Notes: generated from the letters alone by a model not told the origin. Counted from the stretch's first letter, positions 40,868 to 50,415 are shown. The stretch: DNA of 64,000 bases from Nocardioides daejeonensis (GCF_003194585.1 NZ_QHKZ01000004.1:62001-126000); one strand, 5' to 3'. Translations and numbers: made by a program.

Positions 40868-41590
40868 CTACTTGCGCGACGGGCTGGGCGGCACCGTCAC
40901 GGAGTCCGTGGTGACCGGTGGGTCCACGCTGCAGTCGACCACCTCGACCTTGCGGGAGCCGTCGCTCTCCAGGGGCCGGAGCAGCAACGCCTGCAGACTT
41001 CCCGCTACCTGGATGGGCACGACGACGGCGTCATCGGCGACTCCTGCGGGGCAGAAGGCCACGGTGGAGAGACTGCCGAGCAGATCTGTCTGAGGTGTGT
41101 GTCCGGTGGTGAGCCTCTCCAACGTGTAGCGCACCGCACGCCGCTCGTCGCGATTGAGTGGCTTGTCCGATCGTGCGGCGTATTCGCTGGCGGCGGGTGC
41201 CTCACGCAGGGGGGTGCCCTTGTCCATCCCTGCGTCGCCAGGCGTGCTCGCCTCCGCCTGCCCCGCCTCCTGCTCGTCCAAGGAGAGCGCGGGACGGTCG
41301 TCGCTCGCCCGGTCAGCCTCATCGCCGGAGCCCACCAGCTGGCCGAGGAAGCCGGCTGCGACGACAGTCGCGGCCGCGACCAGTCCGGCGCCGGCGATCA
41401 CACGGCGGCGTTTGGCACGGCGGGCAACCAGCTCGTCGACGGGCTCCGCCGGGCTGCGCTCGGCGACCAGCGTCGCCAGCGTCTCGTCGAGGCGGGCCAC
41501 GACGTCGTCGGGAGCGGGACCCTCCGCACGGGCGGCGCGGAGCAGGCGACGTACCTCGGCGAGGTCGTCGTCGCTGGGCTGATCGGGCAT
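40868..41590 (-). CDS. Predicted SigM-associated membrane protein (anti-sigma-like)
   Basis: A 240-residue protein with a helical cytoplasmic N-terminus (DDDLAEVRRLLRAARAEG ...), one membrane helix (about 66-85) and an extracytoplasmic domain containing two cysteines (FCPAG, VVDCSVDPP). It follows sigM on the same strand, equivalent to mycobacterial RsmA. No HxxxCxxC zinc motif is seen. The ATG has a strong AAGGAGG upstream. Anti-sigma function is inferred from synteny. Confidence 0.75.
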   Translation of the reverse strand: MPDQPSDDDLAEVRRLLRAARAEGPAPDDVVARLDETLATLVAERSPAEPVDELVARRAKRRRVIAGAGLVAAATVVAAGFLGQLVGSGDEADRASDDRPALSLDEQEAGQAEASTPGDAGMDKGTPLREAPAASEYAARSDKPLNRDERRAVRYTLERLTTGHTPQTDLLGSLSTVAFCPAGVADDAVVVPIQVAGSLQALLLRPLESDGSRKVEVVDCSVDPPVTTDSVTVPPSPSRK

Positions 41591-41623
41591 CGGGTCACCT
41601 CCTTCGGCGGGCATGTGTGGGAG

Positions 41624-42313
41624 CTACGGGGCGGGCTCGACCGGTGGCGCACGAGCCGGATCCATGGATGGGACGGATGGCGCAGGGGCCTGGTTCCGCG
41701 GTGGCGCGTGGCGTCGCTCACCGGGGCGGTGCTCCAGGAGCAGCGCCGCCAGACGGGCACGGCCGCGCGCACACCGTGACTTCACGGTGCCGGGTGCGCA
41801 GTCGAGGATCTCGGCCACCTCGGCCACCGAGTACCCCTCCATGTCGACCAGCACCAGGGCGGCGCGCTGCTCCTCGGGCAGCGTGCCGAGCGCGGCGAGC
41901 ACCGCCGTACGCCGCTCGGCCGCTTCCGCCGCCTCGTCCGGTCGGGGCTCGGGGTCGGTGGTGCCGAGGCTGCCGCGGCCCGCCCACTCCTCCAGGTCGT
42001 CGGGCAGCGCCTCCGCGGCCCGCACCTTGTTGGCCCGGATCCGGTCGAGGCAGGCGTTGACCACGACGCGATGCAGCCACGTGGTGACCTGGGCGTCTCC
42101 GCGGAAGCTTCCGGCCCTCCGGAAGGCCGAGATCAGTGCCTCCTGGAGCGCGTCGGCGGCGTCCTCGGGGTGGCCGCAGGTACGCAGCGCGACCGCCCAC
42201 AGGCGATCGCGATGGCGGGCGAAGAGCACGCCGAACGCCTCGGAGTCACCCTCGAGGTGGGCGGCAAGGAGCTCGCGGTCGCTGCGTTCGGTCTGCTGCG
42301 CGGGATCAGTCAT
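41624..42313 (-). CDS. sigM: ECF RNA polymerase sigma factor SigM
   Basis: A 229-residue ECF sigma factor. Region 2 is seen in EDAADALQEALISAFRRAGSF and VTTWLHRVVVNACLDRIR, and region 4 in LPEEQRAALVLVDMEGYSVAEVAEILDCAPGTVKSRCARGRARL. The position between the pseudokinase/murJ genes and trxB is that of SigM in actinobacteria. A proline-rich tail of about 40 residues is extra. The ATG overlaps the preceding stop (ATGA). Confidence 0.9.
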   Translation of the reverse strand: MTDPAQQTERSDRELLAAHLEGDSEAFGVLFARHRDRLWAVALRTCGHPEDAADALQEALISAFRRAGSFRGDAQVTTWLHRVVVNACLDRIRANKVRAAEALPDDLEEWAGRGSLGTTDPEPRPDEAAEAAERRTAVLAALGTLPEEQRAALVLVDMEGYSVAEVAEILDCAPGTVKSRCARGRARLAALLLEHRPGERRHAPPRNQAPAPSVPSMDPARAPPVEPAP

Positions 42314-44043
42314 CGGAACACCTGCACTTCGGCTATCCGACCGCGGTAGTCGCCGTCCTGGGGAACCGAGGTCAGCCAGATCGCCAACCACCGTTGCGGC
42401 TCGGTGCTCTCCGGGACGAGGCGCAGCTGGCCCGCCTTCGACGTGCCCGCGGCGACCTGGTGCAGGTCGCCCAGCCGGGTGGGTCGAGCCGCGGTGGAGG
42501 TAGCCAGCAGCGTCACCGCAGTCGGGTTGCCGATCACCTGGATCCGCACCTCGCGCACCTGGCGTTCGGCGCCCAGGTCGAGGAGCAGTCCGACTCCGGG
42601 TTTGAGTCCTTCCGGTCCGAAGGGGTCGCGATAGCCCTGCGTCTCCCAAGCCGTAGCCGGATCGCCGTCGACGGCGAGGGGCACGAGCTCCGGCTTCTCC
42701 TCCGGGGGGTCGCCGAAGGGGTCGAAGTCGAAGACCGCAGCCGGCGTGACCTGGGCCAGCGTCTCGGACGACGGCTCGCCGTCGGAGCCCGAGTCGTTGC
42801 GGTCGGCGTCGTCGCGCCCCCGGTTGAAGGCGTAGACCATGACCAGCAGGACCACCAGCGCGAGCGCCAGCAGTGCCGCTCCCCGCATCCAGCCGCGCCC
42901 GGGGACGGGCTCCTCCGGCTCGGGTTCCTCGACCACCGGCACCTGGCTCGGATCGGTCTCCCACGGCCAGAACTCGGCGGGCTCGGGGAGCGCGATGTCG
43001 TCACGCGGCACCCGGACCGGTTGGCCGTCGGGCGGGTCGGGGGCGAAGAGCGGGCGTGCTGGTGAGTCCTCGAAGGGGGGTGGCGGTGGCGGAGGCTCGG
43101 GGGACGGCGTACGCCAGTCGGGGTCGAGCACCTCGTCATCGAAGGAGGGGAGCCCCACCTGGGTCTCCTCCCCGGGGTCCTCGGCGGGCGGGGGATCGGG
43201 CGCCCAGACGAGGGCGTCGACGACCGGGATCCTGGGTGAGGTGTTGCCGCGGTTGCGGACCACCTCTGCCTCGGCCATCGCGTGGCGGTCGCCTACGAAG
43301 TCGAAGAGCGCCGCAGCCACCCGGTCGGGCGAGCGCGGTGCGACGACGCCGGGAACGTGTCCCGGATTCAGCGCCGCGTCACAGAGGGAGTCCAGCACTC
43401 GTGGTACGCCGGCGCGCACCTGTCGGGGCCGGAGCACCAGGCCGTGGTGCTCCGGTGCCGTGGGGACCCGGCAAGGGGTGGAGCGGGGCCAGCGTCCGGT
43501 GAGGGCGGCGTACAGCACGCCGACCAGGTCGAGCAGCTCCGAGGCGGGCGTTGCCGGGCGGACGCCGTTGAGCGCGGCGTCCACCGCGAAGCCGATGACC
43601 TTGACAGAGCCACGCTGGTCGACCAGCACGTTGTCGGGCACCAGTCGGCCGTGGGTGATGCCCTGCCGGTGAGCGGTGGCGAGCAGCTCGGCGACCTCTC
43701 CGGCGATCCAGGCCGCGCGACGCGGGGAGAGCGGCTCCTCGGCGAGCATGATGTCGAGAGAGCGGCCCTCGCCCCACTCGTTGACGACGTAGCACCAAGG
43801 CTCGAGGGTTCCGGCGTCGAGCACCCGAAGCAGGCGCGGGTCGTGGAGCTGCGCAGAGTCGCGCGCGGCCGACAGCAGCGGCTCCGCACGGGGGTCGTCG
43901 TGCGCGATCAGGTGGATCGCGACCGGGCGGGACAGCACCGTGTCCCACGCCCGCCAGAACCGACCGCCGCGGGTCTCGCTGAGCAGGTCGATGAGGCGGT
44001 AGCGCTCGGCGAGCACGTCGCCTGGACGCATCGAACCCGGCAC
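42310..44043 (-). CDS. Membrane pseudokinase with C-terminal extracellular domain (MviN partner)
   Basis: A 577-residue protein. Residues about 12-280 have a protein-kinase fold but lack catalysis: the Lys position is His44 (VAIHLI), HRD is HGRLVPDN (131-138), and DFG is VIGF (149-152). A long Pro/Glu-rich linker leads to one membrane helix (AALLALALVVLLVMVYAF) and a discoidin-like extracellular domain. In mycobacteria this module is fused to MviN and binds FhaA after phosphorylation by PknB. The GTG at 44041-44043 is preferred for its AGGAGG; an ATG lies 12 nt further in. Confidence 0.85.
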   Translation of the reverse strand: MPGSMRPGDVLAERYRLIDLLSETRGGRFWRAWDTVLSRPVAIHLIAHDDPRAEPLLSAARDSAQLHDPRLLRVLDAGTLEPWCYVVNEWGEGRSLDIMLAEEPLSPRRAAWIAGEVAELLATAHRQGITHGRLVPDNVLVDQRGSVKVIGFAVDAALNGVRPATPASELLDLVGVLYAALTGRWPRSTPCRVPTAPEHHGLVLRPRQVRAGVPRVLDSLCDAALNPGHVPGVVAPRSPDRVAAALFDFVGDRHAMAEAEVVRNRGNTSPRIPVVDALVWAPDPPPAEDPGEETQVGLPSFDDEVLDPDWRTPSPEPPPPPPPFEDSPARPLFAPDPPDGQPVRVPRDDIALPEPAEFWPWETDPSQVPVVEEPEPEEPVPGRGWMRGAALLALALVVLLVMVYAFNRGRDDADRNDSGSDGEPSSETLAQVTPAAVFDFDPFGDPPEEKPELVPLAVDGDPATAWETQGYRDPFGPEGLKPGVGLLLDLGAERQVREVRIQVIGNPTAVTLLATSTAARPTRLGDLHQVAAGTSKAGQLRLVPESTEPQRWLAIWLTSVPQDGDYRGRIAEVQVFR

Positions 44044-44108
44044 ACCCCCTCCTCGCTTCGCTCCCTGCCCATCGTAGGTGCTCGACCGGCGCTCATGCGG
44101 GTGCGACT

Positions 44109-45818
44109 TCAGGTTCCTCGGCGGCGGAGCCCCGGAACGCGCCGGGCTACGACATCGAGCAGCTCGGTGACCTCGCTGATCCGCATCACCCGGGCGATGG
44201 CCAGGAAGACCACGCCGTCGACGACGCAGACCACGCCCAACAGCAGCATCGAGCCCAGCTTGCTCTGCTCCGCGCCGAGCAGCTGGGTCAGGAGCTCCCA
44301 GGCCAGTCGGGCCAGCCCGGCCGCGACGACGGCGGCGATCACGGTGCGGACGACGAAGCGAACCAGCGCCGGTGTCTGCAGGCCGCCGAGCCTTCTCCGG
44401 AGTACGACGAACGACAGCATCGCCCCCACGAGGTAGGCGCCGACGTACGCGAGGACCAGAGCCGGGGAGGTGAACGCCTGGTCGGTGGCCCGCACCAGGA
44501 TCACCGCCAGCACGATGTTGGTGCCCCCCACCGCGCACTGGATCCAGAAGACCGTGCGGGTCTGCTCCAGGGCGTAGAAGCCGCGCAGCATGAAGTAGTG
44601 CACCGTGAAGAAGAGGAGGCCCGGCGCGAAGAGGGCGAGCGACGGGGTGTAGTTGTCGACGAGCTCGCGCGCAGCTCCCCAGCCCCACACGATGTTGCCG
44701 AGGTCGCCGGCGATCAGCGGCAGCAGCGCGGTGAAGGGGATCACCAGGACCAGCGCCGTACGCAGGGTGGAGCTCAGGGTCGCGCTGAGTCGGCGACGGT
44801 CGCCGTCGGCCGCGAGGCGCGAGAGTGCCGGCAGGATCGCCGTCGCCAGGGAGACCGTCACGATCGCGTGCGGCACCATCACGAGCAGGAACGCGCTGGA
44901 GTAGACCGTGTATCCGGTGCCCGCATCGGCGGCGGTCGCGTCGACGCCACCGCAGGAGCCGGCCCCGGCCGCGGTTCCGCTCGAGGCGAGCCGCACGACC
45001 ACCGTGTAGGCGATCTGGTTGACCACCACGAACAGCACGGTCCAGATGCCCAAGTGCAAGGTGTGGCCGAGTCCACTGCCGCGGAAGTCGAACCGCGGCC
45101 GGTAGCGGAAGCCGGCCGAGCGGAGGTACGGGATCAGGATGAGGAACTGGGCGACGATGCCGAGGGTCGAGCCGACACCGAGCAGAAGCTCCTGGCTGGA
45201 GGTGTAGGCACCGCAGACGTCCTCCGCCTTGCCGTGCAGCATGAGGTAGGCGACCAGGATCCCGACCGAGATGACGTTGTTGGCGATCGGCGCCCACATC
45301 ATCGGACCGAAGCTGCCGCGCGCATTGAGCACCTGGCCCAGCAGCACGAACATCCCGTAGAAGAAGACCTGGGGGAGGCAGAAGCGGGCGAAGTCGATGA
45401 GGCTGGCGCGCTGCGCGGCGAGGGCCGGGTCGTCGAAGGAGGCGTCGAGGAAGAGCGACATCACCGTCGGCGCGAAGACCACCAGCAGCACCGTCACCGC
45501 GCCGAGGAAGAGAGCAGCGAGGGTCACCACCCGGTTGACGTACGCCTCGCCGCCGTCCGGGTCCTGCTTCATCGCCCGCACCAGCTGCGGAACCAGCACG
45601 GCGTTGAAGACGCCGCCTGCCAGCAGGATGTAGAGCATGTTGGGGATGGTGTTGGCGATGTTGAAGAGGTCGGCATGCAGCGCCGGGCCGAGCGCGGCCG
45701 CCAACAGGGCGGAGCGGACGAAGCCGCTCATCCGGGAGAAGACGGTGCCGGCGGCCATCACGGCGCCGCTGCCGAGGATGGTGCTCTCCTTGGTGGCCTT
45801 CCGACGGCCGGCCGTCAC
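44109..45818 (-). CDS. murJ: Lipid II flippase MurJ (MviN)
   Basis: A 569-residue MOP-family flippase with about 14 membrane helices. The N-terminus (MAAGTVFSRMSGFVRSALLAAALG) and LARFCLPQVFFYGMFVLLGQVLNARG are family signatures. It flips lipid II across the membrane for wall synthesis. It lacks the C-terminal pseudokinase extension of mycobacterial MviN, which here is the separate next gene. The GTG overlaps the upstream stop. Confidence 0.95.
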   Translation of the reverse strand: MTAGRRKATKESTILGSGAVMAAGTVFSRMSGFVRSALLAAALGPALHADLFNIANTIPNMLYILLAGGVFNAVLVPQLVRAMKQDPDGGEAYVNRVVTLAALFLGAVTVLLVVFAPTVMSLFLDASFDDPALAAQRASLIDFARFCLPQVFFYGMFVLLGQVLNARGSFGPMMWAPIANNVISVGILVAYLMLHGKAEDVCGAYTSSQELLLGVGSTLGIVAQFLILIPYLRSAGFRYRPRFDFRGSGLGHTLHLGIWTVLFVVVNQIAYTVVVRLASSGTAAGAGSCGGVDATAADAGTGYTVYSSAFLLVMVPHAIVTVSLATAILPALSRLAADGDRRRLSATLSSTLRTALVLVIPFTALLPLIAGDLGNIVWGWGAARELVDNYTPSLALFAPGLLFFTVHYFMLRGFYALEQTRTVFWIQCAVGGTNIVLAVILVRATDQAFTSPALVLAYVGAYLVGAMLSFVVLRRRLGGLQTPALVRFVVRTVIAAVVAAGLARLAWELLTQLLGAEQSKLGSMLLLGVVCVVDGVVFLAIARVMRISEVTELLDVVARRVPGLRRRGT

Positions 45819-48004
45819 GAGGCCCGCACCTTGCGCACCCGCCGGACGATCCGGATCGGCACCGCGACGGCGAGGATCCCGAAGCCCACGGCCAGGATCA
45901 CCCAGATGATCTTGCCCACCGAGTTCGAGCGGATGTTGAGCTGCTCGCTCGCATTGAGCGGATCACCCTCGGCGGTGACCAGCACCAGGTCGATCTCGTG
46001 GACGCCGACCGAGGTGGAGGTCGCCTCGAGGTTGATCGTCCGGGAGGTCTGCGGATCGAGTGCGACGCTCTCGGGAGCGCGGATCTCGACCTCACCGCCG
46101 GTCTCGGCGCGGATCGAGAACTCGACCGGCTGATCGAGGCCGTTGCGGACGGTCATGGAGAAGGGACCGCTCTCGGACGAGAGGATCACGAACGACGGGG
46201 CTGACATCTCCACCGCGCCCAAGCGTCCGTCGACCCAGGCGCGCAGGCGCTCCAGCCGCAGCATCGGTGCCAGCTCCTCGGCCGCCGAGAAGTACGACAG
46301 CTCCGCCAGGGCCTCCTTGCGCAGCGTTGTCGCGATCTGGTCGTTGAGCGGCAAGACGTCGTCCAGCACCCGGCCGCGTTGGATGGCCTGCTGTGCCGCG
46401 GCGAAGAACGACTCCGGCACCTCAAGGCGCTCCCGCGCATCCGGATAGTTCAGCCGGGAGACCTCCGGGACCTCGTCGTCCGGCGGTACGGCGGAGGCGA
46501 GCGGCTGCCAGCGGATGAAGTCGGCATCCAGCCCCTTCATCAGTCGCGTGGCCCGGCGGCCCGGATCGAAGTCGGCGGGAAAGCTGACCACCAGGTCCTG
46601 CTCCGCGCCGGCGAGGGAGCGCACGGCCGCCTCGGCGAGAATCCGCTGCCGGATGCCGGTGGCCCCGCGCGGGTCCTGGGGATCCGCGCCGCCGTCGATG
46701 TCGGCATGCAGCACGGCCACGTGCCCGCCCACCCGCACGGCAGCGTCGTCGGGGGACGGCGCTGACTCCTCGCTCTCCGTTGTCGTGTCGTCCTCGGCGT
46801 CCTCGTCGGTCGTGGTGGCTGCCGCGCGGCCGGAGAGCAGCACCAGCGTCTCGTCGGGGAGCATCCGCAGCGCCTCGGCGGGGAGCAGTCCGCTCGGCGG
46901 GACGACAGCCGAGCGAGAGGGGATCTCCGCCGCGCCCAAGGTCGCGTCGGCCAGTTCCCGGGCCTCCGTCAGCCGGGCGGGTGCTCGGCGGGAGGCGGCG
47001 GCGACGTCCAGGTCGGCGTACGGCAGGGAGAGGACGCTGTGCTTGCGCGCGGTGCTGACCAGGCGGGCCCGCCAGCTCTTGGCAACCTGGGCCAGCGCGC
47101 TCACCGACCCCTCGGACGTCTGGCTGCCGGAGTCGCTACCGGCTTCGTCCGCCTCCTCCACCTCGACCGTCGGCTCGATCGTCCGTGGCTGGTTGCCGTC
47201 AGCGAGCTGCTGGGTGGTGTCGAGCAAGGAGGGATCGAGTGCCAGCGAGACCGGAACGCTCTGCTCCTCCTCCAGGAGGGAGAGCAGATTGTCGAGCCGG
47301 CCGTTGCGGTCGAGAGAGCGCTGCCAGGTCGCCTCGTCCTGGATCGTGCCGTCCTCGTCGCGGTGGACGGCGGCCCGGATCGGCAGGACCAGCGAGGTCG
47401 GCGTGGGGTCGCGCTCGGCGCGCATCCGGGGCACGAACGTGCGGGCGCGACCGTCGGCGATACCGTCCCGCCCTCCATCGGCGTCGTCCGAGAGCACTTG
47501 TACCCCCACGACGTAGACACCATCGCCGCCGCTGATCCGCAGCTTGTCGACCGGCACCCGGAGCGACCAGCGAGCGGTGCGGCCCGGGCCGAGCTCGGTG
47601 ATCGAGTTGTCGAGCAGGGCGGGATCCTGGAGCCGGTCCCCGCCGAACGGCACCTCGGGGGTGGCCTCCGCAGCCGCGGTCAGCTCGTCGCCGGAGGTGA
47701 TCGGGTAGTAGGAGGAGAGCGGGTGCACGTTGAGGCCGGTCCGCAGCGTGGAGCTCACGTTCTTGACCGTGCCGGAGAGCCTCAGGTCGCCCTTGGTCGG
47801 CAGCACCGCGGGACTGACCCGGTCGATGCGCACCAGGAAGGAGTCCTCCGGCGCCATCCGGGTCGCTGCCCGCGAGGTCTCCTCCTGGCGCTTCGCATGA
47901 GGGGGCGAGCTGCCGTCCGGCCCGGCAGGCGCGGCGGCTGCGGGAGCAGCCCACAGGCCGACCGCCACCAGTGGCGCGAGCAGAGCAGCCACCGGTCGAA
48001 TCAC
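45815..48004 (-). CDS. DUF6049 family secreted, membrane-anchored protein
   Basis: A 729-residue protein with a cleavable signal sequence (VAALLAPLVAVGLWAAPAAAAP), a large extracytoplasmic part and a C-terminal membrane helix (IIWVILAVGFGILAVAVPI) followed by a basic tail. It matches the large hypothetical protein upstream of mviN (Rv3909 type). Function is unknown; an envelope role is inferred from murJ coupling by GTGA. The GTG at 48002-48004 is chosen because TAGAGT ends 7 nt upstream, giving a leaderless start directly before the signal peptide. Confidence 0.85.
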   Translation of the reverse strand: MIRPVAALLAPLVAVGLWAAPAAAAPAGPDGSSPPHAKRQEETSRAATRMAPEDSFLVRIDRVSPAVLPTKGDLRLSGTVKNVSSTLRTGLNVHPLSSYYPITSGDELTAAAEATPEVPFGGDRLQDPALLDNSITELGPGRTARWSLRVPVDKLRISGGDGVYVVGVQVLSDDADGGRDGIADGRARTFVPRMRAERDPTPTSLVLPIRAAVHRDEDGTIQDEATWQRSLDRNGRLDNLLSLLEEEQSVPVSLALDPSLLDTTQQLADGNQPRTIEPTVEVEEADEAGSDSGSQTSEGSVSALAQVAKSWRARLVSTARKHSVLSLPYADLDVAAASRRAPARLTEARELADATLGAAEIPSRSAVVPPSGLLPAEALRMLPDETLVLLSGRAAATTTDEDAEDDTTTESEESAPSPDDAAVRVGGHVAVLHADIDGGADPQDPRGATGIRQRILAEAAVRSLAGAEQDLVVSFPADFDPGRRATRLMKGLDADFIRWQPLASAVPPDDEVPEVSRLNYPDARERLEVPESFFAAAQQAIQRGRVLDDVLPLNDQIATTLRKEALAELSYFSAAEELAPMLRLERLRAWVDGRLGAVEMSAPSFVILSSESGPFSMTVRNGLDQPVEFSIRAETGGEVEIRAPESVALDPQTSRTINLEATSTSVGVHEIDLVLVTAEGDPLNASEQLNIRSNSVGKIIWVILAVGFGILAVAVPIRIVRRVRKVRAS

Positions 48005-48139
48005 GGCGCCGACTCTACTCAACAGGTGCGCAGGGCCGAGCGGCGTCGTACGGCACGGACGGTGACGCGTCGCTGCTGCTCCGACCGAACGAGCTCGCCC
48101 GGTCGGGGGTGCCCGCGGCGGGCGGTAAGGTTGGCTCCC
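48005..48139. promoter_or_regulatory. Divergent leaderless promoters for DUF6049 and CCA-adding enzyme
   Basis: On the minus strand TAGAGT (48012-48017) lies 7 nt before GTG at 48004. On the plus strand TAAGGT (48126-48131) lies 8 nt before GTG at 48140. Neither start has a Shine-Dalgarno. Confidence 0.55.
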
Positions 48140-49597
48140 GTGTCAGGAGCCCCATCCGAGCCCGTGCTGATCTCTGAGGTCCAGGCGCGGGTCGCCCGAG
48201 AACTCGATCGCCTCGCGCCGGTGATCGACCCGTTGGGACGCCGGTTCGCGGAGGCCGGGCACACCCTCGCCCTGGTCGGCGGGCCGGTGCGTGACGCGAT
48301 GCTCGGACGCGCCGGCAACGACCTCGACTTCACCACCTCGGCGCGCCCGGAGGAGACCGAGCGGCTGCTGCGCGGGCTGACCGGCGCACTGTGGGACATG
48401 GGCCGCGACTTCGGCACCATCGGTGCGCAGATCGACGGGTGGCAGGTGGAGATCACCACCTACCGCTCCGAGTCCTACGACCCGACCTCCCGCAAGCCCG
48501 AGGTGAACTTCGGCGACTCGTTGGTCGGGGACCTCTCCCGGCGCGACTTCACTGTCAACGCGATGGCGCTCACCGTGCCCGAGCGCGGCTTCGAGGACCC
48601 GTTCGGGGGACTCGTCGACCTCGCCAACCGGGTGCTGCGCACGCCCGGTACGCCGGAGCAGTCGTTCTCCGACGACCCGCTGCGGATGATGCGCGCCGCC
48701 CGGTTCGCCGCCCAGCTGGGCTTCACGCCTGCCCCCGAGGTGGTGGCGGCGATGACCGACATGGCCGGCCGGATCGAGATCATCTCCGCCGAACGGGTCC
48801 GCGACGAGCTGGTGAAGCTGGTGAGCGCTCCGTGGCCCCGGCGCGGACTCGAGCTGCTGGTGGAGACCGGCCTGGCGGCGTACGTGCTCCCGGAGCTGCC
48901 GGCGCTGCGCCTGGAGCGCGACGAGCACAACCGGCACAAGGATGTCTACGAGCACACACTCACCGTGCTCGAGCAGGCGATCGACCTGGAGCGGTCGCGC
49001 CACGGCGAGGACGCGGAGCCGGACTTCGTCGGACGGTTCGCCGCGTTGATGCACGACGTCGGCAAGCCGAAGACCCGGCGGTTCGTCGACGACGGCACCG
49101 TCACCTTCCACCACCACGACGTCGTCGGCGCCAAGATCACCCGCAAGCGGATGAAGGCGCTGCGCTTCTCCAACGACCAGGTCGACGCGGTCAGCAAGCT
49201 CGTCGAGCTGCACCTGCGCTTCCACGGCTACGGCAGTGGCGAGTGGACCGACTCCGCTGTCCGCCGCTACGTGCGCGACGCCGGTGACCAGCTGGAGCGC
49301 CTGCACATCCTGACCCGTGCCGACTGCACCACCCGCAACAAGCGCAAGGCCGACCGCCTCCGGCGTACCTACGACGACCTCGAGACCCGGATCGAGCGCC
49401 TCTCGGAAGAGGAGGAGCTCGCCGCCATCCGCCCCGACCTCGACGGCGCCCAGATCATGGAGATCCTCGGCATCCCCCCCGGCCGCGACGTCGGCCGCGC
49501 CTACAAGTTCCTTCTCGAGCTGCGCATGGACCACGGCCCCCAGTCCGAGGACGCCGCTCGCGACGCGCTCCTCGCCTGGTGGCCCGGCGAGGACTAG
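48140..49597 (+). CDS. CCA-adding tRNA nucleotidyltransferase with HD domain
   Basis: A 485-residue enzyme adding or repairing the tRNA 3' CCA. The nucleotidyltransferase core has GGPVRDAML (47-55) and the metal-binding DLD (61-63). It is followed by SRRDFTVNAMAL and DDPLRMMRAARFAAQLGF, then an HD phosphohydrolase domain with LMHDVGKPKTRR and VTFHHHDVVGA. The fused HD domain is typical of the actinobacterial PcnA group. tRNA-Ile in this window lacks an encoded CCA and is a direct client. The start is set by the leaderless -10 box. Confidence 0.92.
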   Translation: MSGAPSEPVLISEVQARVARELDRLAPVIDPLGRRFAEAGHTLALVGGPVRDAMLGRAGNDLDFTTSARPEETERLLRGLTGALWDMGRDFGTIGAQIDGWQVEITTYRSESYDPTSRKPEVNFGDSLVGDLSRRDFTVNAMALTVPERGFEDPFGGLVDLANRVLRTPGTPEQSFSDDPLRMMRAARFAAQLGFTPAPEVVAAMTDMAGRIEIISAERVRDELVKLVSAPWPRRGLELLVETGLAAYVLPELPALRLERDEHNRHKDVYEHTLTVLEQAIDLERSRHGEDAEPDFVGRFAALMHDVGKPKTRRFVDDGTVTFHHHDVVGAKITRKRMKALRFSNDQVDAVSKLVELHLRFHGYGSGEWTDSAVRRYVRDAGDQLERLHILTRADCTTRNKRKADRLRRTYDDLETRIERLSEEEELAAIRPDLDGAQIMEILGIPPGRDVGRAYKFLLELRMDHGPQSEDAARDALLAWWPGED

Positions 49598-49598
49598 A

Positions 49599-49655
49599 TT
49601 CCCCGCCCGGGCGGGGAACTTGTTGCTTGGTGTGCGTAGCTACGCACACCAAGCA
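49599..49655. repeat. Palindromic repeat element, copy A
   Basis: Two perfect palindromes in tandem just after the CCA-enzyme stop: a 20-bp one (TTCCCCGCCCGGGCGGGGAA, 49599-49618) and a 32-bp one (49624-49655, half-site TGCTTGGTGTGCGTAG). Both can fold into terminators, but parts recur at 50.3 and 54.1 kb, so they form a repeat family. Confidence 0.85.
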
Positions 49656-49781
49656 GCAGAAAACGTCACACAGTGGGGCGCGTGGGGTGCCCGTGTCGTC
49701 CTCTGACGTGCCCGAGGTCACAGTGGTCACCGACGCGGCTGCCCACTAGCGTTTCGGGCAATCGCTACTTGGAGGTAACTC

Positions 49782-50249
49782 ATGCCGCTCACTGACGTCG
49801 CTCCCATCGAGGCCAGCATCGAGATCGCCGCGCCGCCGGCCAGGGTCTGGGGCTTGGTCTCCGACCCGCGCAACTACTCCCGCTGGAGCCCGCAGACCAA
49901 GAAGACCATCGTTCGCGGCGGCGTGGTGAAGCCGGGTGCGAAGATGTTCAACATCAACGGTCGGGGTCTCCTGGTCTGGCCGACGCAGGCGATGATCAAG
50001 ACCGTCGAGCCGGAGAAGAAGTTCGCCTTCAAGGTCCGGGAGAACTGGACCGTCTGGTCGTTCGAGCTCGCCCCCAACGCCGACGGCGGTACGACGCTCA
50101 CTCAGCGGCGTGAGGCCCCCGACGGGATCTCCGACCTCAGCGTGCGGCTCACCAAGGTCGCCTTCGGCGGCGTACCGGCCTTCACCGACGAGCTGCGCAC
50201 GGGCATGGAGCAGACCCTCGCGAAGATCAAGGCCGAAGCCGAGCGCTGA
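49782..50249 (+). CDS. SRPBCC (START-like) family protein
   Basis: A 155-residue protein beginning with the polyketide-cyclase/START-like signature IEASIEIAAPPARVWGLVSDPRNYSRWSPQT. It has a single hydrophobic-cavity fold and no membrane helix. These proteins bind lipids or small hydrophobic ligands; the ligand is unknown. GGAGG precedes the ATG, and TAGCGT lies about 30 nt upstream. It is flanked on both sides by palindromic repeat elements. Confidence 0.85.
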   Translation: MPLTDVAPIEASIEIAAPPARVWGLVSDPRNYSRWSPQTKKTIVRGGVVKPGAKMFNINGRGLLVWPTQAMIKTVEPEKKFAFKVRENWTVWSFELAPNADGGTTLTQRREAPDGISDLSVRLTKVAFGGVPAFTDELRTGMEQTLAKIKAEAER

Positions 50250-50297
50250 CCGCCGGCTTCGTCGTACGCCGCCAATGCGGCGACCACCTACGTGTGG

Positions 50298-50363
50298 AAA
50301 CCCCCGCCTGTCTGCCGTAGTTGCGGCCTACAGGCGGGGGTTTCCCCGCCCGGGCGGGGAAAC
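50298..50363. repeat. Palindromic repeat element, copy B
   Basis: A 14-bp perfect stem (AAACCCCCGCCTGT with complement at 50330-50343, and an inner GCCG/CGGC stem in the loop) overlaps by 4 bp a 24-bp perfect palindrome (50340-50363) containing CCCCGCCCGGGCGGGG. The two folds share bases and would compete. Confidence 0.85.
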
Positions 50364-50415
50364 TTGACGACTTCTGGGGCGTGTGAGGCGAGGTAGCGCG
50401 GGGCATCATGACGCC

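Noticed and set aside
47039..48139. Upstream extension of the CCA-adding enzyme frame
   Set aside because: It runs antisense through DUF6049 and shows no family similarity. The leaderless -10 box fixes the start at 48140.
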